Assembly (NCBI GenBank): GCA_016703535.1
Contig: JADJBV010000001.1
Location: 3,276,001 to 3,340,000, forward strand
Reading direction: 5' to 3'
Source: Deltaproteobacteria bacterium
GTDB taxonomy: Bacteria; Myxococcota; Kuafuiibacteriia; Kuafuiibacteriales; Kuafuiibacteriaceae
Length of the DNA stretch: 64,000 nucleotides
Part shown: positions 12,750 through 21,904 of the stretch, piece after piece
Position numbering within the stretch: position 1 is the stretch's first letter
Layout: each line of letters starts with the position of its first letter
Made by a program: the position numbers and the translations under genes
Notes under the pieces: model-generated
The model's input: only the letters and a program-made list of their open reading frames with translations
Told to the model about the DNA's origin: nothing
Database searches by the model: none

Positions 12750-13893
12750 GCTGGCTTTGGTGTTGGCATCCCTCGGCAGCGGCGGCCTGGCCTTGGCCCA
12801 CGGCGGCGATGACCACGCCGCGCCCCCGTCGGCGCGGCTCCAAGTGAGCGATCGTGGTTCCCTCCGCCTCGCCAAGGAAGCCCAGTTCCTCCTGGGCGTG
12901 CGCACCGAGGTCGCCGTGATGCGCCCCTTGATCGAACGTTGGGTGGTGCCGGGTCGGGTCATCTCGACGCCCGGTGGCTACGCCCGGGTGACCAGCCCCG
13001 TGCCCGGGCGCCTTTTGCCGGCCAAAGGCGGCGGCAAACACCTAGGACAAAAGGTCGAGGCCGGAGAGATCTTGGCCTACGTCGATCCGCGGCTGAGTGG
13101 CCCCGAGGCGGCGTTGTTGTCGACGGATCGGATCAAGGCCGACTCCGCGGTGCGAGGCGCCGAGGCGGCGAGGCGCCAAGCGGAGCGCAACCTGGCCCGC
13201 CTGGAGTCGCTGGAGGGGGTGGTCGCCGCCAAGGACGTCGAGGCCGCGCGCCTGGCCCTCACCTTGGCGATTCAGGCCGAAGGTCGCGCCCAAGCCGAAG
13301 CGGGGATCTTTCGGGCCGCGCCCGGCACCAACAACTTGGCCCGTTTTCCGCTGGTCGCGCCGATCGCCGGACTGCTCGCCAACATCGCGCCGCCGGCCTA
13401 CGCCCAGGTGACGCCGGAGCAACCGCTCTTCGAGATCCAGCAGCCGGGCCACGTGTGGATCGAGGCCCGGGCCTACGCCGCCGATCTGCCGGTCGCCGAA
13501 CGGGCCACCCTGGCCCAAGTGGAGTTGCCCGCGTATCCCGGCAAACGTTGGCAGGCCAAGGTGCTCGGCCTCAGCCCCCAATTGGACGAACGCACGGGCA
13601 CCTTGTCCTTGTTGCTCGACCTGGAAGATCCCGATCCGGCGCTGCGCCCAGGCGCGTACGCGGAGGTCGGTTTGGCCACTCAAGGCCCGACGCCGATCTT
13701 GGCGGTGCCTGAACGGGCGATCTTGCGCAAAGAGGGCCAGGCCCGGCTGGTGATCCACACCGGCCCCGAGACCTTCGAGCTCCGTTCGGTGGTGGTCGGT
13801 TATCGGGACGGTGCCTACCGGGCCGTGCTCTCGGGACTCGAAAGCGGCGAGCGGGTGGTGATCGCCGGGGCCCAAGCGCTCCTAGGGCGTTGA
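12739..13893 (+). CDS. RND efflux periplasmic adaptor (CusB/CzcB-like)
   Basis: 384 residues; ATG preceded by GGGGAGG and overlapping the previous gene by 11 bp. Signal peptide ending LALAHGGDDHA, again with a His-rich mature N-terminus. Lipoyl/barrel-sandwich half-motifs (SPVPGRLLPAKGG and VAPIAGLLANI) flank a ~75-residue alpha-helical hairpin (about 125-195). A beta-barrel domain (VWIEARAYAADLPVAERATL) and a membrane-proximal domain follow. The order is that of membrane-fusion proteins of heavy-metal RND pumps. It would connect the pump at 13903 with the outer-membrane protein at 10903. Confidence 0.92.
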   Translation: MRLELALVLASLGSGGLALAHGGDDHAAPPSARLQVSDRGSLRLAKEAQFLLGVRTEVAVMRPLIERWVVPGRVISTPGGYARVTSPVPGRLLPAKGGGKHLGQKVEAGEILAYVDPRLSGPEAALLSTDRIKADSAVRGAEAARRQAERNLARLESLEGVVAAKDVEAARLALTLAIQAEGRAQAEAGIFRAAPGTNNLARFPLVAPIAGLLANIAPPAYAQVTPEQPLFEIQQPGHVWIEARAYAADLPVAERATLAQVELPAYPGKRWQAKVLGLSPQLDERTGTLSLLLDLEDPDPALRPGAYAEVGLATQGPTPILAVPERAILRKEGQARLVIHTGPETFELRSVVVGYRDGAYRAVLSGLESGERVVIAGAQALLGR

Positions 13894-13902
13894 GGATCTA
13901 CG

Positions 13903-16900
13903 ATGCTCGATCGGATCATCCAACTGGCCCTGACCCACCGCCTGGTGGTCATCGCTTTGGCGGCCTTGGTGTTGGTCTACGGGGCCTTCGTCGCCACCCG
14001 TTTGCCCGTCGACGTCTTCCCGGATCTCAACCGCCCGACGATCACCATCTTGACCGAGTCGGGTGGCCTGTCGCCCGAAGAGGTCGAGGCCCTGGTGACC
14101 ACGCCGATCGAACGTTCGGTCAACGGCTCGGGCCAGGTGGTGCGGGTGCGCTCGACCTCGGCGGTGGGCCTTTCGGTGGTCTGGGTGGAGTTGGCCTGGG
14201 ACGCGGACCTGGTGCGGGAACGCCAGTTGGTGGTGGAGCGTCTCCAGCTGGCCAAAGAGCAGCTGCCCGCCGGGATCAACCCAGTGTTGGCGCCCATCGC
14301 CTCGATCATGGGCGAGATCATGCTGCTGGCGGTGCAGAGCGACGACGAACGCACCTCACCCCTCGAGCTTCGCAGCCTGGCCGACTGGGTGATCCGGCCC
14401 CGGCTCTTGACCCAAAGTGGCGTCGCCCAAGTGACGGTGATGGGCGGGGGCGAAAAGCAGTTCCAGGTGGAGGTCGATCCGGCCAAGTTGTTGGCCCACG
14501 GCGTCACCTTCGAGGAGGTGGAGCGCACCGCCGCGATGGCGCAGGCCAACACCACCGGTGGATTCCTCGACCGAGGCACCGCCGAATACCTGATCCGCAA
14601 CCTGGCCCGGGTGACCACCCCCGCGGGACTGGCCGACACCGCGATCCGCCGCGAGGGTCCAGTCCCAATTCGCATCGGCGACGTGGCCGAGGTGCGGATC
14701 GGCAAGGCCCCGGCCCGAGGTGACGCCGGGATGAACGGCGCCCCCGCGGTGATCTTGGCGGTCCAAAAACAACCGGGGGCCAGCACCGTCGACCTCACTC
14801 GGCGCCTGGAAAAGGATCTCTCCCAGCTCGAACTGAGCCTGCCGCCCGACATCCACTTTCACACCTTGTTCCGCCAAACAACCTTCATCGAAGCGGCGAT
14901 CGACAACGTGGTCGAGGCCCTGCGCGACGGCGCGATCCTGGTGGTGATCGTGCTGTTCCTCTTCTTGCTCAACCTCCGCACCACCTTGATCACGCTCACC
15001 GCGATCCCGCTCTCCTTGGCGATCACCGCGATCGTGATGCACTTCTTCGGGATCTCGGTGAACACCATGACCTTGGGAGGTCTGGCGGTGGCGATCGGTG
15101 AGGTGGTCGACGACGCGATCGTCGACGTGGAGAACGTGCTGCGTCGTTTGAAAGAGAACAGCACGCTCCCCCACCCCCTGCCGCCGCTCCGGGTGATCTT
15201 TTTGGCCAGCTCCGAGGTCCGCAACTCGATCGTCTTCGCGACCATCATCGTGGTGTTGGTCTTCGTGCCCTTGTTTGCCCTGGGAGGCATCGAGGGCCGC
15301 CTGTTTTTGCCGTTGGGCTTGGCCTACGTGGTCTCGATCGTCGCCTCCTTGGTGGTCTCGTTGACCGTGACCCCGGCCTTGGCCTCTTACCTCCTGCCGA
15401 ACGCCAAGGTGGTGCGGCACGGCCAAGACGGGGCTTTGGTGCGGTTCTTGAAGCGGCAAGATCGGCGCCTCTTAGAGTTGGCCTTGGCCCACCCAGATCG
15501 GGTGATCGGGATGGCCGTGGTTTTGGTGGTCGCCGCGGTGGCCGCCCTGCCCTTCGCCGGCAGGGAGTTTTTGCCGCCCTTCAACGAGGGCACCGCGACG
15601 ATCAGCATGGTGGCCCGCCCCGGCTTGAGCCTGGCCGAGTCCGGTCGCCTGGGCGCCTTGGCCGAACGGGCCCTCTTGACCATCCCCGAGATCCACTCGG
15701 TGGGGCGGCGCACCGGCCGCGCCGAACAAGACGAACACGCCGAAGGGGTCCACTACAGCGAACTCGACGTGGAACTTTCGGCCGGCCCCGAGGCAAGGGA
15801 ACGATCGGTGGTGTTGGCCGAGATGCGATCTCGCCTCGGTCAGATCCCCGGGGTCGCCTTCAACATCGGTCAGCCGATCTCCCACCGGCTCGATCACCTC
15901 TTGTCGGGCGTCCGGGCCCAACTCGCGATCAAGGTCTACGGCCCTGAGCTGGAGGTCTTGCGGGGCGAAGCCGATCGGATCGCCACGGTCTTGGCCACCG
16001 TGCCGGGGATCGTCGATCTACAGATCGAACAGGAGGTGCCCATCCCGCAGCTGCGCATCGAGCTCGATCGGGGCGCCGCCGCCCGATATGGCCTGCCCCC
16101 GGGGCAGTGGGCCGAACAGCTGGAGGCGATCTTGGCCGGCAAGGTGGTGGGGGAGATCGTCGACGGCCCCCGGCGTTTTCCGATCACCGTGCGGTATCAG
16201 GAGCGGGAACGTTCGGATCCGGAGCGGCTGGCCCGTTTGCCGGTGGAGCTCCCCGATGGCCAACGGGTGCCGCTCTTCGCCTTGGCCCAGATCACCGACG
16301 GCTCCGGCCCCAACCAGATCAGCCACGAACATCAGACCCGGCGGGCCGTCGTTTTCGCCAACGTCAGCGGCCGGGATCTGGTCGGCGCGGTGGAAGAGGC
16401 CAAGGCCAAGTTGGCGAATACCCCCTTGCCCACCGGCTACTACTTGGCCTTCGAAGGCCAGTTCCAAAGTGAGGCCGAGGCGACCCGGCTTTTGGCCTGG
16501 TTGGGCGTCTTTTCCTTGTTGGGGATGGTTGGGGCTTTGTGGCTCCACTTCCAGTCGATGCGGCTGGTGCTCCAAGTGTTGATCAACGTGCCTTTGGCCT
16601 TGGTCGGCAGCGTGGCCGCGGTGTTCCTGCAGGGCGGAACTTTATCGGTGGCGACAGTGGTTGGTTTTATTACCCTCTCGGGCATCGCCTCGCGCAACTC
16701 GATCATGATGTTGTCCCACTACCTGCACCTGGCCGAAGCCGAAGGAGAGGTCTTCGGCAAAGCGTTGATCATCCGAGGTTCGCTGGAGCGGTTGGTGCCG
16801 GTGTTGATGACCGCCCTCACCGCGGGTCTGGCCCTGGTGCCCTTGGCCTTGGCCGCGGGTGCACCGGGCAAAGAGATCTTGCACCCGGTGGCGATCGTGA

Positions 16901-17013
16901 TCTTGGGCGGGCTGATCAGCAGCACCTTGCTCGACATGGTGGTGACGCCGGCGGTCTTTTATCGCTTCGGTGAAAAGACCCTGACCACCTTGGCCCAAAA
17001 GAGAGGTCTCTGA
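13903..17013 (+). CDS. Heavy-metal-type RND efflux pump, inner-membrane component
   Basis: 1036 residues, the normal length for HME-RND transporters, with 12 membrane helices and two large periplasmic loops. FPDLNRPTITILTES near the N-terminus and the TM4 segment GGLAVAIGEVVDDAIVDVEN (about 392-411) are diagnostic. The acidic proton-relay cluster is Glu400, Asp403, Asp404, Asp408 and Glu410. This differs from the CzcA (DFGxxVDGAV) and CusA (GAMVDAAIV) signatures and fits the less-studied HME branch often called HME5, so the metal is uncertain. Proton-driven export from periplasm to outside is expected with the adaptor and channel encoded upstream. Its stop overlaps the next ATG (TGATG). Confidence 0.93.
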   Translation: MLDRIIQLALTHRLVVIALAALVLVYGAFVATRLPVDVFPDLNRPTITILTESGGLSPEEVEALVTTPIERSVNGSGQVVRVRSTSAVGLSVVWVELAWDADLVRERQLVVERLQLAKEQLPAGINPVLAPIASIMGEIMLLAVQSDDERTSPLELRSLADWVIRPRLLTQSGVAQVTVMGGGEKQFQVEVDPAKLLAHGVTFEEVERTAAMAQANTTGGFLDRGTAEYLIRNLARVTTPAGLADTAIRREGPVPIRIGDVAEVRIGKAPARGDAGMNGAPAVILAVQKQPGASTVDLTRRLEKDLSQLELSLPPDIHFHTLFRQTTFIEAAIDNVVEALRDGAILVVIVLFLFLLNLRTTLITLTAIPLSLAITAIVMHFFGISVNTMTLGGLAVAIGEVVDDAIVDVENVLRRLKENSTLPHPLPPLRVIFLASSEVRNSIVFATIIVVLVFVPLFALGGIEGRLFLPLGLAYVVSIVASLVVSLTVTPALASYLLPNAKVVRHGQDGALVRFLKRQDRRLLELALAHPDRVIGMAVVLVVAAVAALPFAGREFLPPFNEGTATISMVARPGLSLAESGRLGALAERALLTIPEIHSVGRRTGRAEQDEHAEGVHYSELDVELSAGPEARERSVVLAEMRSRLGQIPGVAFNIGQPISHRLDHLLSGVRAQLAIKVYGPELEVLRGEADRIATVLATVPGIVDLQIEQEVPIPQLRIELDRGAAARYGLPPGQWAEQLEAILAGKVVGEIVDGPRRFPITVRYQERERSDPERLARLPVELPDGQRVPLFALAQITDGSGPNQISHEHQTRRAVVFANVSGRDLVGAVEEAKAKLANTPLPTGYYLAFEGQFQSEAEATRLLAWLGVFSLLGMVGALWLHFQSMRLVLQVLINVPLALVGSVAAVFLQGGTLSVATVVGFITLSGIASRNSIMMLSHYLHLAEAEGEVFGKALIIRGSLERLVPVLMTALTAGLALVPLALAAGAPGKEILHPVAIVILGGLISSTLLDMVVTPAVFYRFGEKTLTTLAQKRGL

Positions 17014-18221
17014 TGTACCACTTTCGGCGAACGACCTGGTTTTGGTTGGCGGCGTTTTGGGCCTGCGCCGAGCCGGCCCGGCCCACGCCCCCCAACGAGC
17101 GACAGGCCCCGACCTCCCCCGAACCCGAGGTGGCCCCCCACGGCGGGATCCTCGCCGAAACCCATCACGGCCACCTGGAGCTGGTGGCCGAAGCTCAACA
17201 ATGGCGCCTTTATCCCTACGATCATCAGCTCCAACCCCGGACCCCGGCGGAGTGGGTGTTCGTTCGTGCCACGGGCAACGCCGAACCCCGGCGTTTTTTG
17301 CGGCAAGGTGATCACTACTTCGGGGAGGCGATTCCCAGAGAACGGGTGATGCGGGTGGTCGTCACCCTCCCGGGCGACGATCCCGAGTTGGCCACCTTCG
17401 AGTTGGGCGCCCAGGCCGCCGAACCCTCACGCCTCGGCCTGCCCCACGCGCGCCCCGAAGGGGAACGGGTGGTGGGCGGGATCATCGACGCCAAGTGTTT
17501 GGCCGAGGGCAAAGATCCAGGTCCGGAGCACGCCGAGTGTGCCCTCTCTTGCATCAAGAGTGGCTCGCCGATCGCACTCGTCGAAGAAGGGACCAAACAA
17601 GCCTATGTTTTGGTGCCCGGAGGCAGCGGCGGGGAGCTGCACGAGCTGTTGGTCGGGCACCTGGGCCAACGGATCGAGGCCTACGGCAAAAAGACCAAAC
17701 GGGCCGGAACTCACTTTTTGGAGGTGAACGCGGTGATCGCCGAACACGATCACACCGCCCTCCACGGCGGCCAGGTCGCGATGGCCGGGGCCCTCCACCT
17801 GGAGGTGGTGTTGTCGGCGGAGGGGGAGCTGTGGGTGTACTTGAGCGACGCCTTCCGAAAGCCCCTCGACGCCCGTCGTTATCGAGGCACCGCCGAATTC
17901 GAGCTCGACGGCGCCGAGCCGGTCCCACTTTCGCCGACGTCCGGGGGTGAACACCTCTCGGCCAAGTTGGGCGTGCGCCCGACCAAGCCGATCCAAGTGA
18001 CGGTGCGCCTCCCCTGGCCGACGACCCCGACTATTTCATCGGCTTTTTGCTGGAACCGAGCGGCGCCGCGGCCACCCCACCGGCGCCCCAGGACGCGGGT
18101 GATCCGCGGATCGAGGTCGGCGGCAGCTACAGCCCGAACGTGGTCCACGTCCGTCGTGGCCAAACCACCCGGCTCCACTTCATCCGCAAGACGAGTGGTG
18201 GTTGCGCCGAGGAGCTGGTGA
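17013..18221 (+). CDS. Metal-associated lipoprotein-like protein, frame interrupted before its cupredoxin domain
   Basis: As read, 402 residues, but only the first ~335 look like protein. The N-terminus MYHFRRTTWFWLAAFWAC is a signal peptide with a possible lipobox. Two His-Gly-Gly segments (APHGGILAE near 42 and ALHGGQVAM near 250) each start a beta-domain. Between them lies a Cys-containing domain (DAKCLAEGKDPGPEHAECALSCIKSGSP) resembling OB-like modules of envelope metal and heme proteins. After VTVRLPW (about 18005-18017) the frame turns into Arg/Pro-rich nonsense, while the -1 frame continues ADDPDYFIGFLLEPSG into a cupredoxin. A single missing G in TGGCC would explain it: real mutation, sequencing error or programmed shift. 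Confidence 0.75.
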   Translation: MYHFRRTTWFWLAAFWACAEPARPTPPNERQAPTSPEPEVAPHGGILAETHHGHLELVAEAQQWRLYPYDHQLQPRTPAEWVFVRATGNAEPRRFLRQGDHYFGEAIPRERVMRVVVTLPGDDPELATFELGAQAAEPSRLGLPHARPEGERVVGGIIDAKCLAEGKDPGPEHAECALSCIKSGSPIALVEEGTKQAYVLVPGGSGGELHELLVGHLGQRIEAYGKKTKRAGTHFLEVNAVIAEHDHTALHGGQVAMAGALHLEVVLSAEGELWVYLSDAFRKPLDARRYRGTAEFELDGAEPVPLSPTSGGEHLSAKLGVRPTKPIQVTVRLPWPTTPTISSAFCWNRAAPRPPHRRPRTRVIRGSRSAAATARTWSTSVVAKPPGSTSSARRVVVAPRSW

Positions 18222-18355
18222 TCCCGGAGCTCGGCATCAAGGCCCAGCTGGCGCCCCTGGCTGAGACCATCGTCGAGGTCCAACCCACCACCGCCGGTGA
18301 ATACGAGTTCTCCTGTGGCATGGGTATGCTCAAAGGCACCTTGGTGGTCGAATGA
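18047..18355 (+). CDS. Cupredoxin domain (C-terminal part of the frameshifted 17013 gene)
   Basis: Open from about 18017 in this frame; 18047 is only the first TTG and probably not a real start. The sequence GGSYSPNVVHVRRGQTTRLHF ... GGCAEELVIPELGI ... EFSCGMGMLKGTLVVE is a plastocyanin/EfeO-type cupredoxin. The copper-site residues Cys, Met and the second Met lie in CGMGM near the end, and Cys-Ala-Glu-Glu in the middle is typical of single-domain cupredoxins that accompany copper exporters. Joined to the upstream frame it would give one ~447-residue secreted protein. It points to copper as the metal handled by this locus, although the pump signature is not that of CusA. Confidence 0.72.
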   Translation: MLEPSGAAATPPAPQDAGDPRIEVGGSYSPNVVHVRRGQTTRLHFIRKTSGGCAEELVIPELGIKAQLAPLAETIVEVQPTTAGEYEFSCGMGMLKGTLVVE

Positions 18356-18425
18356 GCGACCTCGAACCGAGGGCGGCGGGGCCGGTGGGCTCCAGTTCAG
18401 CCAAAGGTGACCGAACCATCAACAC

Positions 18426-19832
18426 GTGACCACCGACGGCACCCTTGGCCCGTCCATTACGGAGTTCCCAGAGCTGGCCTTGGCCCACGCCCTCGAGCTC
18501 AAACAACACGTCGAATGCGCCGAGATGGTGCTGAAGGTGCTGGAGCGGGTGAGGGAGGCGAACACCGGCGCGGAAGCGGCGGCGATCGCCATGAGCACCA
18601 TCCGTGAGGTCCTCGGCATCAGCTACGCGACCTTCTGGCGCTTCGAGGAGTCCTCGGGCCAGTTGGTGTGGCAATCGGACTCGGGCTACAGCGAAGAGTT
18701 GCCTCGTCCCTTCGGCGATGAACAGCGCACCAAACCCGGCCTGGGGATGGTGGGCCGAACCGTCGACAGCTCCGACCCCTTCGGCACCAACGACCTCAAC
18801 TCCTTGGGTTCGGATCCGTTCCGGGCTCGGGCCCAAGCCGCGGGCCTGGTGGCGGTGATCGGCGTGCCCTTGTGGGTCAAAGGCCAACGCCTGGGCGCCT
18901 TGATCTTCTGGAGCCAACAGCCGGTGGAGTTGACCCCGCGCCTCTTGAGCGCCCTCTTGGACGTCGGCTGGATGACCTCCAGCGCCATCGCCCGCGAGTC
19001 GATGGATCGGTTGCTCAACGATCTGCGGGCCAGCATGCGGGCCATCGCCACCAACGCCTCGGAGTTGACCAAGTCGTCTTCCCAACTGCGTTCGGTGAGC
19101 GACGAGATGTTCGGCACCGCCGGGGTCGCCAGCGAACGTTCCGGCCAAGCGACCACCTCCGCGGCCGCCATCGAGACCAGCGTCGAGAAGGTCTCCATGG
19201 CCGTCACCGAGTTGGAGGCGAGCGTCGGTGAGATCTCGTCCAGCTGCGGCGAGGCCTCGACCGTGGCCAATCGAGCCGTGGCTTTGGCGGACTCCGCCAA
19301 GGTGGACATGGACTCTTTGGGCACCGCCAGCCGCGAGATCGGGCGAGTGGTCAAGTTGATCACCTCGGTCGCCTCTCAGACCAACCTGTTGGCCCTCAAC
19401 GCCACCATCGAGGCCGCTCGGGCCGGCGATGCTGGGCGTGGATTTGCGGTGGTGGCCCACGAGGTCAAGGAGTTGGCCAAGACCACCGGCAAGGCGACCG
19501 AAGACATCCAGGAGCGGATCTACGCGGTGCAAGCTCGAGTCGAAGCGTCGATCTCCAGCATCGAGTCGATCGTCGAGACCATCGCCGACGTCAGCCGGAT
19601 CTCCAACCAGATCGCCGCCGCCGTCCAACAACAGTCGGCCACCACCTTCGAGCTGGGCCGGAGCCTGAACGCGGTGCGGGTGAACACCAAGGACGTGGTC
19701 GCCAGCATCAACAGCGTCCGGGGCGCCGCCCAGGGGGCTTCCAGCGGCGCGGGTAACGCGAAGGTCGCCGCCGCCGAACTCGCCCAGTTGGCCAGCGGCC
19801 TCAACGGCCTGGTCGCCCGCTTCAGCCAATAA
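18426..19832 (+). CDS. Soluble GAF-domain methyl-accepting chemotaxis-like protein
   Basis: 468 residues, GTG start. There are no membrane helices. A GAF-type sensor domain (about 40-195, with ISYATFWRFEESSGQLVWQSDSGYS) is joined to an MCP signalling domain (about 215-468). The signalling tip contains ITSVASQTNLLALNATIEAARAGDAGRGFAVVAHEVKELA (about 318-357), the conserved CheA/CheW-contact hairpin. The protein probably reports a cytoplasmic cue to a Che-type array encoded elsewhere. It lies 70 bp after the metal operon on the same strand and may or may not be co-transcribed. Confidence 0.92.
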   Translation: MTTDGTLGPSITEFPELALAHALELKQHVECAEMVLKVLERVREANTGAEAAAIAMSTIREVLGISYATFWRFEESSGQLVWQSDSGYSEELPRPFGDEQRTKPGLGMVGRTVDSSDPFGTNDLNSLGSDPFRARAQAAGLVAVIGVPLWVKGQRLGALIFWSQQPVELTPRLLSALLDVGWMTSSAIARESMDRLLNDLRASMRAIATNASELTKSSSQLRSVSDEMFGTAGVASERSGQATTSAAAIETSVEKVSMAVTELEASVGEISSSCGEASTVANRAVALADSAKVDMDSLGTASREIGRVVKLITSVASQTNLLALNATIEAARAGDAGRGFAVVAHEVKELAKTTGKATEDIQERIYAVQARVEASISSIESIVETIADVSRISNQIAAAVQQQSATTFELGRSLNAVRVNTKDVVASINSVRGAAQGASSGAGNAKVAAAELAQLASGLNGLVARFSQ

Positions 19833-19855
19833 GGGACGAACGCGCCCTCAACTTC

Positions 19856-20842
19856 GTGGACCTTGCCAGCCTCGTCGCTCGGTGGCACACCCGGGCCGTG
19901 TCCGAAGCAGGGATCGGGGCCCTGCGGGTGGTCAACTGGGACCGCCTGAGGGTCCTCTGTTTTTTGGACATCGCCGCCCAACACGTCATCGAACGTCACG
20001 GCCTCTTTGGCGTGGGCCTACCGACCTTCCTGTTGCTCTCCTTGTGTCTGTCGGTGCGCCGGGCTGAGCCCCTGCCGACCCCGGTGTTCTTGGAGCGCCG
20101 CGTCCAGCGTTTGTTGATCCCTTGGCTCTTTTGGTGGCTGGTCTACGCCGTCGACGACACCGTTCACGCCCTCCGGCATTGTGAGGCGGCCTTCGCCTGG
20201 TTCGAACCGGCGATGTTGCTCTACGGCCCCAAGATCTACCTCTGGTTCATGCCCTTCATCGCATTCGCGGGTCTGCTGATCCACCTCTTGGATCGGGCGA
20301 CCCAGAAGGTGTCGTTGCCTTGGCTGGTCTCGGCCTGCCTGAGCACCGCCTTGTTGGGTTTTTGGCTGTGCGATCTGGAGCCGACCCAACCCGAACCCTA
20401 CCTGCAGTGGCTTTTTGCGATCCCCGCCCTGCCCTTGGCCCTCGGCTTGGGGAGGACCTTGGCCCGCTCCCGCACCCTCCAGGAGTCGCGACGGCGCCTG
20501 ATCGCGTACCTGATCTCCTCCATGAGCGTCGGTACGATCGCCCTGTTCATCGGGCGGAGCCAACACCACTCGACGGTGCTGCGTTATCTGATGGGGATCG
20601 GCACCCTGTTGGTGCTGGTCTTGTTGCCTCAGTGGGAGGATCCGATCACCCCCAAGCTGCAGGCGCTGATGCTCGGGGCCTACGTGCTGCACCCGCTGAT
20701 CGACGAGCAGATCGTCGAGCGGATCCTTCGTAGTGTCCTTCCCGATCGCCCACCCGCCCTCCACTTGGCGACGGTGGTGGTCTTGACCCTGTTTGCGGTC
20801 GCCTGGATGCGCAGATCTCCGCTCCTGCGACGCGTCGTTTAG
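19856..20842 (+). CDS. Integral-membrane acyltransferase (acyltransferase-3-like)
   Basis: 328 residues with GTG start and about ten predicted hydrophobic helices. The first helix region RLRVLCFLDIAAQHVIERHGLFGVGLPTFLLLS resembles the acyltransferase-3/OafA signature (Arg-Gly-Ile ... His, then a Gly-Val-Pro/Leu-Phe-Phe segment), and ERRVQRLLIPWLFWWLVYA matches the usual R-x-x-R-L-x-P-x-(W/F) segment. Members O-acylate carbohydrates or lipids using acyl-CoA at the membrane. The acceptor is unknown. It follows the MCP gene by 23 bp and converges with the hydrolase gene at 20855. Confidence 0.72.
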   Translation: MDLASLVARWHTRAVSEAGIGALRVVNWDRLRVLCFLDIAAQHVIERHGLFGVGLPTFLLLSLCLSVRRAEPLPTPVFLERRVQRLLIPWLFWWLVYAVDDTVHALRHCEAAFAWFEPAMLLYGPKIYLWFMPFIAFAGLLIHLLDRATQKVSLPWLVSACLSTALLGFWLCDLEPTQPEPYLQWLFAIPALPLALGLGRTLARSRTLQESRRRLIAYLISSMSVGTIALFIGRSQHHSTVLRYLMGIGTLLVLVLLPQWEDPITPKLQALMLGAYVLHPLIDEQIVERILRSVLPDRPPALHLATVVVLTLFAVAWMRRSPLLRRVV

Positions 20843-20854
20843 GCCACCGGGCCC

Positions 20855-21856
20855 CTAGGCCGCCAGGGTGCGGCCGCTCGTCGGTTGCCCCAGCAAAAAG
20901 TTGATCGACTCCTCGATCACCGGTGGGTCTCGCAAGATCCGACGGTGCCCCAAGCCCGCGGTGGCGATCAGCCGAGCCGCCGGCCAGATCGCCGCCATGC
21001 GGGTGGCTTCCGTGAAGGGCACCTCGGGATCGTCCAGGTCGTGGATCAACAACGCCGGCACGTCGGCGGCCCGGTTGGCGCGGCCGAGATCGTAGCGCTC
21101 CCAAAGATCGACGCCGTAACGGGACTCGAGCAAGGCCCGAAAGGCGGCCCGCCCGTCATGTCCAAGGCCGATCATCTTGGTGAAGCCCTCGACGCCCGGC
21201 TCGAGGCGACCGGCGCTGCCGATCAACACCAGGGGCACCGCCCCCAAGCCATGAGACACCGCCCCGACCGAGGCCGCGCCACCGAAGCTGTGGGCGACGA
21301 TCCCCGCGAGGGGCCCGTGATGGCGCGCCACGGCCTGGATCGCCGCCATGAACTGCAGCAGATCCAGCGTGCGTCCGTCGGAGCGCCCGTGGGCCGGGGC
21401 GTCCAAGCCGATCGGGCGAAAGCCCGCCTGGCGCAGCGGATCGACGAAGGCCCCCAATTGACTGGCCCGCCCTTCCCAGCCGTGCACCAACAACACCGGG
21501 CCTCGATCCTGTCGTTGCTCCCAAGGCAACACCGGACCCGGATCCCAAGCGTAGGTCGCCACCTCGCCGGCCGGGGTCTTCACCCGCTCCTGCTTGGCCC
21601 GTCCGTCGACCTCCAGCTCTCGGGCGGGGCGTTCATGGCGCCGGGGCGTCTGCCAAAGGGCCAAGGCCGCCCGGGCCGCCCACCGGGGGGAGGCCGCGGC
21701 CAAGGTCGACACCCCCAAGGGGATGGCCCGCTCCGCCAAAGACGGCCCGGGGGTGCGGCTCTTCTTGGGGCGGGCCGTCGGCGGCACCCGACGCAGGGGG
21801 GCGATCGGCTCCAGGGGGAGGCGGGAGTAGTCTGACTTATGCATAAGTAAGTTCAT
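20855..21856 (-). CDS. Alpha/beta-hydrolase, in a TetR-regulated pair
   Basis: Up to 333 residues from the ATG at 21856. An alpha/beta-hydrolase fold is shown by the oxyanion segment LLVHGWEGRASQLG, the nucleophile elbow GIVAHSFGGAA (Ser in HSFGG), an acidic segment LLIHDLDDPEVPF and catalytic His in TAGLGHRRIL. The N-terminal ~85 residues are basic and low in recognised motifs. The start is doubtful because an operator-like palindrome (21835-21852) covers the first codons; the GTG near residue 24 (RVPPTARP) is an alternative. Directly downstream of a tetR gene on the same strand (48-bp gap). Substrate unknown; possibly an ester or lipid. Confidence 0.83.
   Translation of the reverse strand: MNLLMHKSDYSRLPLEPIAPLRRVPPTARPKKSRTPGPSLAERAIPLGVSTLAAASPRWAARAALALWQTPRRHERPARELEVDGRAKQERVKTPAGEVATYAWDPGPVLPWEQRQDRGPVLLVHGWEGRASQLGAFVDPLRQAGFRPIGLDAPAHGRSDGRTLDLLQFMAAIQAVARHHGPLAGIVAHSFGGAASVGAVSHGLGAVPLVLIGSAGRLEPGVEGFTKMIGLGHDGRAAFRALLESRYGVDLWERYDLGRANRAADVPALLIHDLDDPEVPFTEATRMAAIWPAARLIATAGLGHRRILRDPPVIEESINFLLGQPTSGRTLAA
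21835..21852. promoter_or_regulatory. TetR-type operator over the hydrolase start
   Basis: ACTTATGCATAAGTAAGT contains a perfect 14-bp palindrome (ACTTATGCATAAGT, 21835-21848). It agrees at 14 of 18 positions with the palindrome in front of the tetR gene (22488-22505), so one regulator could bind both. Confidence 0.62.
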
Positions 21857-21904
21857 CTCCTGGTCGACCCCACCCAGGGGCTGTGCGCCACCGGTCCATT
21901 TGGA

